Part shown: positions 1-10,232 of the stretch, piece by piece
How positions within the stretch are numbered: the stretch's first letter is position 1
How the letters are laid out: every line of letters begins with the position of its first letter
Assembly (NCBI GenBank): GCA_012845835.1
Contig: JABAKD010000013.1
Location: 6,647,628 to 6,711,627, forward strand
Direction: 5' to 3'
Source of the DNA: Undaria pinnatifida
Lineage: Eukaryota; Sar; Phaeophyceae; Laminariales; Alariaceae
Length of the DNA stretch: 64,000 bases
Notes under the pieces: model-generated
Database searches by the model: none
The model's input: only the letters and a program-made list of their open reading frames with translations
Told to the model about the DNA's origin: nothing
Program-made: the position numbers and the translations under genes

Positions 1-17
1 GAAACTACGGCAGTCAC

Positions 18-148
18 CCACCGTCAAGCCATTCATGCACAAGATGGGCGCCTGGTCCCTTTTGAGATCCTCCCCCAATTCCCCCATCGAAGAAAACATG
101 CCCGCTTTGCTGCGACCACTGGCGGGCACAAAAATTATCCCTTTTGCC
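18..148 (-). CDS. HAD/Cof-type phosphatase, exon 2 (gene continues off the left edge)
   Basis: The minus-strand reading begins after acceptor AG at 150-149 and ends at donor GTGACT (17-12). It encodes about 43 residues containing KGIIFVPASGRSKAGM, the HAD motif II region (usually a/s-T/S-GR), followed by PILCMNGLTV, the usual strand and NG motif before the Cof cap. The phase (2 in, 1 out) joins exactly to exon 1, giving an uninterrupted HAD N-terminal half. The motif III Lys and motif IV acidic pair would lie in exons outside the window. The family dephosphorylates sugar phosphates, nucleotides or flavin-related phosphomonoesters; the substrate cannot be told from this part. Confidence 0.8.
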
Positions 149-2043
149 CTGTCGCCAAAGGCCAACGCCCGTCGACATCCGATAGGAGCCAGACAAAAAC
201 ATATCGGAGCGAGGAGTGTGTGCATTGGGGAAGGATGGGGGGGGGGGAATCAAGGTGTTAAGGTACGTGCGAACCGACTCAATCGGTATGACGATTTGAG
301 CATAGATTTTGATTCTGGGTTTTCGGCTGCAGCACCGCAGAACACCTTTCTATGACTCGACACCGGGAGCATCAAACATTCTGGGTTTCAAATAAATCAA
401 ACCAGCCCTCTGTTGACACTTAACGCGCCCCGACGTGCTGCCTGCCCGTGTGAGAAACCGATATGGCCAGGAAACGCTTTCCCACGGGCGAGAGCTCGTA
501 CAGCGTTTGAAGGTCACGAAAAAAGCCCCCTATTTGCTGAACTACAATATAATTCATTCCTTTCGGTTTTCGCGTGCGGGACAGCCGATGGACTGCCCAC
601 GCTGGCAGAACGCGCTACCTAGCTATACACTGTAGTACTAGTAATTGGTGGTAATGCGGCGCCGCGGCCTCAATACCTGCAGTAGTAACATCTGCGATGC
701 ATCATATATGGAGTTCCTTGCAATGTATTGTAATGTGTTGGCATTGAGCGCGTCCCAGAATCAATTGCTCCTGCGGTAGATTGGCTCCGGATTCGCTCTG
801 TTGAAGCTGTTCTCGTAAACGTTTACGCGGCGCGGCCACCCATATCTGGATTGGACAGGTCGCCGAGGTCGTTGTACATCGATTCGATTTGAGGGTGTAC
901 CCGTAGGTTCGACATCACTGCTTCTGGCATTCCGAACGAAAAGGGTATGATGGCGGAGAGATTTATGTTGTTGTTCTCGACGCGCTTGTGGGCTTGTGTG
1001 TATTGTGGGCTCATTCTCGACGAGCTTTAGGGCTTGTCGGTATATCGTGCGGCGGTTACTCGGGCATTTTATGTGCGGCGGAACCAACTCTACTCGTTTT
1101 TTCTCCGTGAAATTGGGTTGTAAAAAAGAAAAAAACGGCCGTTTCATCATGTGCTGTCGATTATTGGACAGATGACGCGGTTCAGCAGTAATGTTTCTCA
1201 GTTCTGGCACGTTGGTGCGATGTTTCGAAAACCCGAAAAAACATAGAGAAGAACCCAGTTTTGGTGGCGGTGATTACACACGTTGCCGCACCTGCCGCGA
1301 CGAACTCTCAAGGACTTACAGCGAAACCAGCTCGAGGAGAGTTGTCTGTTTTCTTTTGCGTGCGCGGAACCAATCGGGACTGGCCTTGGCGCGGTGTACG
1401 CGGAGTGCGATGGATAAACGTGGCCGGAATAAACGTTGACTTACACAAACCTACACACAAACACACAAAAACAGAAAAAGTCGTCCAAGGCACCCTACCC
1501 TCGTATGCGATCCGATATAAAGAGGGTTTTTTCCCTTGGAAAACCAAGAACAAAAGGCTCAGCGCTGCGCGCTTCGCGCGCCTCATTACCATGTATATCT
1601 TGTCATATCACATGGCCGGGTACTTGCATTCCCGGAGTTGTATACCAACACCGTTAGGCGTGGCGTAAGCCCCGGAATCTAAGTACCGTAAAATCTCCTC
1701 ACAACGGTTTCCATAAAAAAATCGCCGCCACCGCCACCGACCATCGCATAGCGGCCTCCCGGGAGCTACCGTCCAGATGCCCGTATCGAGACAACGGGGT
1801 AGTTCGCGGATTCACAATATCTTCCACTCAATTTGTCCGCAGCCCTGCCAATGCCGCCAATAAAGAAAGGGCACCCTGTCACGGTACCTGACGCCTACAA
1901 CGTACAGCACCAATACCTACGGCAGCGCGAAGCAAAAACACTTCAAGGAGCGGCCAATGTGCCACTCACCCACTCATCCACCCCCCCCATCACCACCCAC
2001 GCATTCACCCACCCACCGATGATCCCCACCGTCTGTCTCTCAC
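149..2043 (-). other. Intron 1 of the HAD phosphatase gene
   Basis: A 1,895-bp intron with donor GTGAGA on the minus strand at 2043-2038 and acceptor CAG at 151-149. I see no conserved coding exon inside it. Open frames on both strands here have no recognisable protein features. Confidence 0.7.
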
Positions 2044-2321
2044 CTTGCTCGCCGCACAGCTTCCAGCGTCCTGGCGGACACTTGCTTGTCGGGTCCAAGC
2101 AGCGTCCCGTCGAGGTCCGACACAACCGCCCTAATTATCCTTGCCCCCTCCCCGCTCACGTCGTGTTCGTACTGCGCACCGTCTCTCGCGCGGGCTACGA
2201 AAGCCTGGCTGGGGTGCGGGATTGGCCACTCCCCGCCAGGTTCGCCTTCTCTCCCATCTAGCGAGGACCCCGGCTCGGCCGCCGCAGAGCCGGCCGAGGG
2301 AGGGTGCAAAGCTGAGGGCAT
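2044..2321 (-). CDS. HAD/Cof-type phosphatase, exon 1
   Basis: The exon carries HAD motif I: VVSDLDGTLL, in which the first Asp is the nucleophile and the second the acid/base in this superfamily. It is followed by the Cof-like helix VSARTLEAVRRAR. The exon ends in phase 2 at AG|GTGAGA. The start is uncertain: the first in-frame ATG is at 2321-2319, but the frame stays open to 2603 without an ATG. That extension is rich in Ser and Arg, so a targeting peptide or an upstream exon is possible. The roughly 70 residues before motif I are low in complexity and not part of the conserved fold. Confidence 0.75.
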
Positions 2322-2603
2322 AACGGCGGCTGTAGAAAGCTGTGGCCGAGATGGAAATGCGGATGAAGACCAGGACGAAGATGAAGACGACAGCGAAACC
2401 AGAGGCGGCTGCCGCGCCGGCAGGACGGCGCGAATACGAAACCGACGACTACCGCGGTTGAACCTGAAATCCACGCCGGAGTCAACGCCAACGTTCAAGT
2501 TGGAGTTTGTTCTGGAACTCGGGGGTAATATTCGGCAGCCGCCTTCGCTTTTACTGCAGCCGTGGGAGATCGTCAATGTGCGAGATGTCGACGTTCCCCA
2601 CAA

Positions 2604-4866
2604 GCCCCCTATTACGTTGGCCGCCAGTCGGCTGTCTGTGACAGCAGCCAGAACCGCGTGACATACAAGTACGCCGTGGGCGTCGCCGGCGTCAAAGCGG
2701 TGAGAGATGGGAGGGACAGACGGGTGGCACAGAAGCGGAGCAGGAGCGTGGAAGCAGGGTCACGGCAGTGGATCACAGCTGTGGAACCCGTCAGAACGAC
2801 GCAACTTGTCCCCTTGGCCCCAACGCAGTTGAGGCCGCTGCAAGTTCGGTATGAACCCTATAAATACAAAACTGGTGCCAGTTTGCAGGTCGGTATTCAC
2901 TCCAGCCAAGATTCGTTAGTGTAAGTTCGCGTTCAAGTTACAACTGTGGTACTCAGTGAAAGTGAGCGCCCTACAACCGCAAATCCTCGGTACCCGACGA
3001 CTGACACGCTCCACGACCCGCGAAATATATAAAAGGATGCTTCTAGCGCAGATCGGACGGTTCCAAGCGGACGGATATTGACGACTGGGCTGGGAGGAGG
3101 GGGAGGGGGGGGCTCCTTGGAGGGATATGAGTGAGGGCAAGTGCTCAAGGGAATTTTGCGGTAAAAACGCCTGCCGCAAGAAACCCTTCAGTAGTATGGC
3201 AATACTATGGCCTGCCAGGGATATCCTTCTCGAGAGAGGAATGTAGAACACGCGCGATCGTGGTCGCACGCAGCTTTCAAAGCTGAGTATGAACAACATT
3301 AGCCGAACTAATTCTTGGAAAAAAAATAGAAAAATGCATTGGTGACGTAAACATTCATTTTGGACTAGGAAGTAAGTACTGTACTACAGTAGACAATATA
3401 TGTATGTGTTCGTAGCTCAGAAGTAGAGAGTGCTTCGCGTCTGTTCAACTTGACAACTGCGTCAACGTTCGAGTACGCCAAGTACGTTGGGTCTACTACA
3501 CGTTCCCGTGCCAAGGTGGTCGGATGCTCACCAACTCACCAGTGCTGGGTTCGCGCGGACGCTGCTCGTTCGGCGACAGGGCTGGTGACTCCCCGCAATG
3601 CAAGCCATCCAAATCAAAATGAAAAACAACCGCACCATTCATGAGATAACAACCAACAGCCCCGAAGGAAACTGCAAGAGCGTCAGAAAACAATAACAGC
3701 GTTAGCTGCCAGCCTGGCATCTACGGTAGTGCCTCACGCTCGGGCTTTCTGCTACCTTTACTCCGACATGCGCTCGTCCTTTTGCACCATGAGTGTTCCA
3801 TGCACTGCCTACCAGGGGCTACGATGATCACGACGGGCTACAATCACACGATCGCACTTGTGATACTTACAACTATCACCCTCTCGCTATAGCAAAAAAC
3901 ACGGTGTTTGTATCTCGTAAAGTTATTGTGGGCACGAACGAGGGTGACACTGACCTGATCGACATAGTGCTTTACTTCGCGCGAGTACGTACTACTATGG
4001 CAACAACACATAAAACGGCTTTAACCAAAAGATAGCCAGGGTTTTCGCGGCTCTGTTGAAGCGCTAATTATTCGTACCCAAACAAATGCGGACAGGAAAA
4101 TTACGTTCCCGCGTGGGGTAATCAAAAAAAGGGATGAAGAAAATGCAAAGCGGGCAAAAAATGGGCTGAATACTCTTATGTTAGCATCAGTTTATACAAT
4201 CCGAAAACTGTGGATTTTAATTGCAAAGCTTTTAACTCTGTTTCCAAGTTGTTTGCATATTGTGGCGAACGCCTACACGCGTCTACGACGCCAGGGGGTG
4301 GACGCTTTATTGAGGACAAAAGTTTCCCGCTACAGGTACAAGACGGCATAGAACACCCAGTGTTCATCCGTATTGTTCATACTAGAGAGATGAAAGTTAT
4401 GTGGTCACAGACTGTGACAATGAGAAACCAAAAACAAATAGTTACGTCTGTCCCTAAAACTGGCGGGCTACCCATCGGTGACTGAATACAGCAGCAGCTT
4501 GTATTTGAGTATCGACCACTCACCTGGTGAAACTCAAAGCCGACGTACTTGAAAATGCTTTTACAAAACACGCACTCGTGTATATCGTACCGGTTTATAA
4601 TGCGTTACTTATTTCCTGGCCTTTTTAGCCGTAGGATTTAAATCTTGCATCACTCGCTTTTCTTCGCCCCGACCTACGAGTACTATCTACATGCCGAAGG
4701 GATATCTTGCACATATTATTATGTTGAGTAACTTTTTGTGATATTTTGCGTACGTTAGCAGTTGCCACACCATTCGACTATGGCTATGGTAGGGAGGACA
4801 CCCCTGCTTTCACTACCAAGTACGAGTGGGCCAATGCGCCAAAAACGGAGCTTATATTGCTGTTTT
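2604..4866. other. Intergenic region, no supported gene
   Basis: I find no conserved coding sequence. Short open frames on both strands lack recognisable motifs and splice logic. The stretch holds the candidate TATA element at 3026-3036 and probably the promoter of the minus-strand HAD gene near 2.6-2.9 kb. Confidence 0.5.
3026..3036 (+). promoter_or_regulatory. TATA-box-like element
   Basis: TATATAAAAGG is a close match to a eukaryotic core TATA box on the plus strand. About 100 bp downstream an ATG at 3127 opens a 39-codon Cys/Lys-containing frame, but nothing shows that it is translated. It may be chance in AT-rich DNA. Confidence 0.25.
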
Positions 4867-5033
4867 TTCGTGCAGTGCAGCATACAATACGACCCCATGC
4901 AGGCGATCCATATTCTGAAACCGAAAAACACCACAAGAGGGTCAAGGTTTCAACTACGTATGCAGGGTGGCCCTAAATGCGAGCCCCCTACAGCAGTAGC
5001 CTTGGCCATTGATCCCGCAATAAATGGCGATGG
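4867..5033 (+). repeat. Split direct repeat B2 (167 bp)
   Basis: Matches 5098-5264 base for base by eye, from TTCGTGCAGTGCAGC to AAATGGCGATGG. It marks the outer left edge of the retroelement. Confidence 0.85.
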
Positions 5034-5040
5034 TCTTCAT

Positions 5041-5097
5041 TAATCCTACTGCTACACCTAGCAAGCAAATCATTTGCAGAGGTTTGACGTGTACATA
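5041..5097 (+). repeat. Split direct repeat A2 (57 bp)
   Basis: A direct copy of 10176-10232, from TAATCCTACTGCTACACC to GACGTGTACATA. It lies between the two B repeats, as expected for a split-direct-repeat terminus. Confidence 0.85.
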
Positions 5098-5264
5098 TTC
5101 GTGCAGTGCAGCATACAATACGACCCCATGCAGGCGATCCATATTCTGAAACCGAAAAACACCACAAGAGGGTCAAGGTTTCAACTACGTATGCAGGGTG
5201 GCCCTAAATGCGAGCCCCCTACAGCAGTAGCCTTGGCCATTGATCCCGCAATAAATGGCGATGG
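5098..5264 (+). repeat. Split direct repeat B1 (167 bp)
   Basis: Second copy of the 167-bp B repeat. The identity ends at 5264, where the internal region of the element starts. Confidence 0.85.
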
Positions 5265-5399
5265 AAGGTGGCGGCGCCGTCGATCTAATGATCGAATTGA
5301 TGTCTTGTTACTTGTTTCTTCCCTCTTCGGCCCCCTGCCCCCTTGGTTGCGTGTGTCGTTGGTAATGGCAGATGGTCCATGTGGACACAACATCAAGCG

Positions 5400-5612
5400 A
5401 CGGTAGCTTTGCGGAAAGTGGTTGCGTTGGCGGGTGTGCGTGCGGAGGAGTACGCCTTGCACTCCCTGAGGATTGGAGGCGCAACGCACTTGTCGGCAGG
5501 GGGTGCAACACCGGCGGTGTTGCAGCGTGAGGGCCGATGGGCTTTGACTAGTTGGGCAAACGCGGAATTACAAAGAAGTGTGTTATCCCGTGTGCACTCT
5601 ACGACTCGAGGG
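5400..5612 (+). pseudogene. Tyrosine recombinase (YR) C-terminal fragment of the retroelement
   Basis: The plus-strand frame encodes LRKVVALAGVRAEEYALHSLRIGGATHLSAGG followed by LQREGRW, split here as LRKVVALAGVRAEEY and ALHSLRIGGATHL for reading. The HSLRIGGAT box is the conserved H-x-x-R element of the integrase/recombinase catalytic domain, and GRW corresponds to the next box. The catalytic Tyr that normally follows (in a Y-x-x-Y-like context) is not found; the frame runs into WANAELQRSV and stops at about 5613. The N-terminal half is absent. It therefore cannot be an active recombinase. Its orientation is opposite to RT and gag. Confidence 0.7.
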
Positions 5613-5849
5613 TAGGGGGTGGCGGGGGGGGGTGGGACTACATTCGTAATACGGGTCAACTACCAGTTTGTGCTGGAGGCTGGCGTCGAGAGTTCGATGT
5701 CGCCAGTTGGGTTGGGAGTTGACTCGTGTATACGGATGTTAGCGTGGGGTTGCCGGCGGGGCAGCCCCGGGGTATTCCCATCTCCAACCCCCCTCTCCGG
5801 GCGGGGGGTTGCGCATTAATATAATACAACTTCGAAAGCAAAGTGCAAA

Positions 5850-6048
5850 GCAGAATATTATCGAAGTATGAGAAAATATGGGTTTTGTACGTACGTAAGA
5901 AGTTTGACCAATCAGATCAATGCGGTAATTCATGGTCGTATGAGCGATAGCATTGGGCACACCTGGCCCAGCTGTGTAGGCGACGACCTGCACGCGGAGC
6001 GCGTAGGGGAGCAGAGTCAGAGCTTACAGGTCCAAGGTGTGATACAGA
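5850..6048. repeat. Left 199-bp inverted arm of the retroelement
   Basis: The reverse complement of 9977-10175, apparently without mismatch, from GCAGAATATTATCGAAG to GTGTGATACAGA. The RT array begins a few bases to the right. Confidence 0.85.
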
Positions 6049-8455
6049 TTAGACATGTATAAGGAAGCCAACGAGCTGCGACACCTGCTTCGCTGAAGCA
6101 GTTGTACGAGGCGAGGGCCACTCCGCAAGGAGATTTGCAGCTTGAGGCGCTCATGGGACGGCAACGTAACCGTAAGCGCCTCCGCGCCAATGATCCAACC
6201 CAGCGCCTCCAGTTGCGTGTCCCAGTCAGTGATTTTTCTGGTAGACAGGAGGGGCGGATCAGAGACACCACGTTCGCCCAACAAGCGAAAATGATCCGAT
6301 GCCAGCGACTGGACAGCGCGCAAACAACGGCGACCGTCCGGCCACCATTGCAACTCGACGACAATGCCATCGTCTACGTAATACCTCACAAAGAAGTAGT
6401 TCCCGGCGTTGCCACCAGAGCCAGAACCAGGCCCACAATCACCCGGGATAGAGACAACTGGAACCCGCCGCGGCGGGAAATTCCGACGTGCGCGACGGCA
6501 GCAACCCCTTTTTTGGGAAACATCTGCGCCTTGAAAACCAAAATCAGATCCGGCAGATATGCGCGGCATACCCACCGAAGCCAACAAACGGTTCACGAAA
6601 AACCGCCACAACAAAGGAGACATGTATAAGGAAGCCAACGAGCTGCGATACCTGCCTCGCTGAAGCAGATGTACGAGACGAGGGCCATTCCGCAAGGAGA
6701 TTTTGCAGCTTGAGGCGCTTATGGGACGGCAACGTAACCGTAAGCACCTCCGTGTCAATGATCCAACCCAACACCTCCAGTTGCGTGTCCCAGTCAGTGA
6801 TTTTTCTGGCGGACAGGAGATCAGATCAGAGACACCACGTTCGCCCAACAAGCGAAAATGGTCCGATGCCAGCGACTGGACAGCGCGCAAACAACGGCGA
6901 CCGTCCGGCCACCATTGCAACTCGACGACAATGCCATCGTCTACGTACTACCTCACAAAAAAGTAGTTCCCGGCGTTGCCACCAGAGCCAGAACCAGGCC
7001 CACAATCACCCGGGATAGATACAACTGGAACCCCCCGCAGCGGGGAAATTCCGACGTGCGCGACGGCAGCAGCCCCTTTTTGGGAAACATCTGCGCCTTG
7101 AAAACCGAAATCAGATCCGGCAGATATGCGCGGCATACCCACCGAAGCCAACAAACGGTTCACGAAAAACCGCCCCGGACGCACAGCAAAGGAGACATGT
7201 ATAAGGAAGCCAACGAGCTGCGACACCTGCCTCGCTGAAGCAGATGTACGAGACGAGGGCCATTCCGCAAGGAGATTTTGCAGCTTGAGGCGCTTATGGG
7301 ACGGCAACGTAACCGTAAGCACCTCCGTGTCAATGATCCAACCCAACACCTCCAGTTGCGTGTCCCAGTCAGTGATTTTTCTGGCGGACAGGAGATCAGA
7401 TCAGAGACACCACGTTCGCCCAACAAGCGAAAATGTTCAATGCCAGCGACTGGACAGCGCGCAAACAACGGCGACCTTCCGGCGTCCCTTTTTTTTTTTG
7501 GGAAACATCTGCGCCTTGAAAACCGAAATCAGATCCGGCGGATATGCGCGGCATACCCACCGAAGCCAACAAACGGTTCACGAAAAACCGCCCCGGACGC
7601 ACAGCAAAGGAGACATGTATAGGGAAGCCAACGAGCTGCGACACCTGCCTCGCTGAAGTAGATGTACGAGACGAGGGCCATTCCGCAAGGAGATTTTTGC
7701 AGCTTGAGGCGCTTATGGGACGGCAACGTAACCGTAATGATCCAACCCAACACCTCCAGTTGCGTGTCCCAGTCAGTGATTTTTCTGGCGGACAGGAGAT
7801 CAGATCAGAGACACCACGTTCGCCCAACAAGCGAAAATGTTCAATGCCAGCGACTGGACAGCGCGCAAACAACGGCGACCTTCCGGCGTCCCTTTTTTTT
7901 TTTGGGAAACATCTGCGCCTTGAAAACCGAAATCAGATCCGGCGGATATGCGCGGCATACCCACCGAAGCCAACAAACGGTTCACGAAAAACCGCCCCGG
8001 ACGCACAGCAAAGGAGACATGTATAGGGAAGCCAACGAGCTGCGACACCTGCCTCGCTGAAGCAGATGTACGAGACGAGGGCCATTCCGCAAGGAGATTT
8101 TTGCAGCTTGAGGCGCTTATGGGACGGCAACGTAACCGTAATGATCCAACCCAACACCTCCAGTTGCGTGTCCCAGTCAGTGATTTTTCTGGCGGACAGG
8201 AGATCAGATCAGAGACACCACGTTCGCCCAACAAGCGAAAATGTTCAATGCCAGCGACTGGACAGCGCGCAAACAACGGCGACCTTCCGGCCACCATTGC
8301 AACTCGACGACAATGCCATCGTCTACGTAATACCTCACAAAAAAGTAGTTCCCGGCGTTGCCACCAGAGCCAGAAACAGGCCCACAATCACCCGGGATAG
8401 AGACAACTGGAACCCCCCGCGGCGGGGAAATTCCGACGTGCGCGACGGCAGCAGC

Positions 8456-8489
<34 letters not shown>

Positions 8490-9054
8490 GGAAACATCTG
8501 CGCCTTGAAAACCGAAATCAGATCCGGCGGATATGCGCGGCATACCCACCGAAGCCAACAAACGGTTCACGAAAAACCGCCCCGGACGCACAGCAAAGGA
8601 GGCATGTGTAAGGAAGCCAACGAACTGCGACACCTGCCTCGCTGAAGCAGATTACGAGACGAGGGCCATTCCGCAAGGAGATTTTTGCAGCTTGAGGCGC
8701 TTATGGGACGGCAACGTAACCGTAAGCGCCTCCGTGTCAATGATCCAACCCAACACCTCCAGTTGCGTGTCCCAGTCAGTGATTTTTCTGGCGGACAGGA
8801 GATCAGATCAGAGACACCACGTTCGCCCAACAAGCGAAAATATTCAATGCCAGCGACTGGACAGCGTGCAAACAACGGCGACCTTCCGGCCACCATTGCA
8901 ACTCGACGACAATGCCATCGTCTACGTAATACCTCACAAAGAAGTAGTTCCCGGCGTTGCCACCAGAGCCAGAAACAGGCCCACAATCACCCGGGATAGA
9001 GACAACTGGAACCCCCCGCGGCGGGGAAATTCCGACGTGCGCGACGGCAGCAGC

Positions 9055-9093
<39 letters not shown>

Positions 9094-9270
9094 GGAAACA
9101 TCTGCGCCTTGAAAACCGAAATCAGATCCGGCGGATATGCGCGGCATACCCACCGAAGCCAACAAACGGTTCACGAAAAACCGCCCCGGACGCACAACAA
9201 AGGAGACATGTATAAGGAAGCCAACGAGCTGCGACACCTGCCTCGCTGAAGCAGTTGTACGAGACGAGGG
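6024..9270 (-). pseudogene. Broken reverse transcriptase (palm and connection regions), repeated
   Basis: On the minus strand the units encode YYVDDGIVVELQWWPDGR, which is RT palm motif C (Y-x-D-D; 6369-6380 in unit 1). Next comes WDTQLEALGWII with TVTLPSHKRLKLQ, then SQLVGFLIHVSFVVRPGRF and FVNRLLASVGMPR, which resembles the thumb/connection segment of DIRS-like RTs. The repeat junction places the connection region upstream of another palm copy, so the protein order is scrambled. The long A tract on the coding strand (poly-T on plus) adds runs of Lys or shifts the frame. No unit has fingers motifs A or B in a continuous frame. The palm motif is kept in units 1, 2, 5 and 6 and lost in 3 and 4. 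Confidence 0.7.
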
Positions 9271-9271
9271 C
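6052..9271 (-). repeat. Tandem array of reverse-transcriptase fragments (6 full units plus a partial)
   Basis: Using the anchor AAGGAAGCCAACGAG (or its variant AGGGAAGCC), units start at 6061, 6628, 7203, 7621, 8025, 8610 and 9214. The periods are 567, 575, 418, 404, 585 and 604 bp. Units 3 and 4 share an internal deletion of the RT palm segment. Unit 4, and the start of unit 3's successor, also lack a short block after CGTAACCGTAA. A poly-T tract at the same place in each unit measures 6, 5, 11, 11, 30 and 35 Ts in order. The first and last copies share a variant (CAGTTGTACGAG versus CAGATGTACGAG inside), as expected if internal units were amplified from one ancestral segment. Confidence 0.85.
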
Positions 9272-9940
9272 GCTGACACCGGGGGAGTTTACCGAGGCGA
9301 GATGACCGAGGCTCGCGGAGCCTTGCTCGGCCATCGCCTGCATCACAACCGCCCGAGCTTCCAACCAAGGGTCGACCGCAACGAATCGCAAGGCACCCGA
9401 ACGTACGCCATCAAACGCCCCTTGTACACGCAGCAAGTCAGCCGGCAACTCACTCACACGCACACAAGAAACCGTACCTTTCTCGCCGACGGTTTTAGAC
9501 ACGCCACCAGCCACCGCATCCTGCAGGGTTTTAAAGGAGGCCAGCAGTTGATCCATCGTCGACTTGAGGCGGAACACATCTCCGTCTATCCGAGCAAACT
9601 CGCCAGACACCTGCCCTTGCCAGCGCAGAACTTCAGCCTATATTACCCCCGCAGCCTCGGACACAGCGGGACTGGGGCTGAGCAAAGATGGTGCCGCGGT
9701 GGCAGACGCAGCAGTAGCAGCAGCCGAAGCGGCTGCGGCACGGCGACCTTCGGACTCAGCTTGCACAGCAGCCAGAGCTTCGGCACGGCGTTTGTCGACC
9801 CCAGCTTGCACAGCGTCGACAGCAGCATGAGCCTCGACTCGAGCAGCAGCCGAGGCGGCCTGATTAGGACCGCGTACAGCAGCAGCCACGAGAGCTTCAG
9901 CCTCCGGTGACTTGCACTCCTCCATCGTCGGGGAGTGCAC
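9272..9940 (-). pseudogene. Gag-like ORF relic of the retroelement
   Basis: One minus-strand frame runs from near 9940 to the RT array with a single TAG at about 9633-9635. The first part is Ala-rich with a likely coiled coil (AAARVEAHAAVDAVQAGV, AEALAAVQAESEGRRAA). The second part contains FARIDGDVFRLKSTMDQLLA and LEARAVVMQAMAEQGSASL. No zinc knuckle is seen. Its position upstream of RT and its helical Ala-rich composition suggest a gag/ORF1 product, but sequence-level family assignment is not possible by eye. Confidence 0.5.
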
Positions 9941-9976
9941 GAACTTAAACTAGCCTTAGACTAGAACTTAAACCAG

Positions 9977-10175
9977 TCTGTATCACACCTTGGACCTGTA
10001 AGCTCTGACTCTGCTCCCCTACGCGCTCCGCGTGCAGGTCGTCGCCTACACAGCTGGGCCAGGTGTGCCCAATGCTATCGCTCATACGACCATGAATTAC
10101 CGCATTGATCTGATTGGTCAAACTTCTTACGTACGTACAAAACCCATATTTTCTCATACTTCGATAATATTCTGC
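9977..10175. repeat. Right 199-bp inverted arm of the retroelement
   Basis: The inverted copy of 5850-6048. It directly abuts terminal repeat A1 at 10176, so it was probably the original subterminal sequence and the left arm is the extra copy. Confidence 0.85.
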
Positions 10176-10232
10176 TAATCCTACTGCTACACCTAGCAAG
10201 CAAATCATTTGCAGAGGTTTGACGTGTACATA
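10176..10232 (+). repeat. Split direct repeat A1 (57 bp), right end of the retroelement
   Basis: A direct copy of 5041-5097. The identity ends at ACATA, after which unrelated flanking sequence begins. Confidence 0.85.

Larger units (their letters stand above)
4867..10232 (-). mobile_element. Decayed tyrosine-recombinase retroelement (DIRS/PAT/Ngaro-like) with split direct repeats
   Basis: On the minus strand the order is terminal repeat A1 (10232-10176), gag-like relic, RT fragments, tyrosine-recombinase relic (on the opposite strand), then B1 (5264-5098), A2 (5097-5041), B2 (5033-4867). The two A copies are 57 bp and the two B copies 167 bp. All four are in the same orientation and look identical by eye. 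An A1...B1-A2-B2 arrangement is the split-direct-repeat signature of PAT, kangaroo and Ngaro elements, which integrate through a circular intermediate with a tyrosine recombinase and leave no target duplication. I see no flanking duplication. The coding regions are broken, so the copy is non-autonomous. Two 199-bp inverted arms and an amplified RT array are additional oddities. Confidence 0.8.

Noticed and set aside
2040-2661. Plus-strand frame opposite HAD exon 1
   Set aside because: The minus strand carries the HAD motif I and correct splicing; the plus frame is its shadow.
6024-9270. Many overlapping plus-strand frames of 100-240 codons across the array
   Set aside because: They are antisense shadows of the RT fragments. 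Only the minus strand shows RT motifs such as YVDDG.
6052-9271. CRISPR-like repeat array
   Set aside because: The units are 400-600 bp, with no short repeat/unique spacer structure, in a eukaryotic genome.
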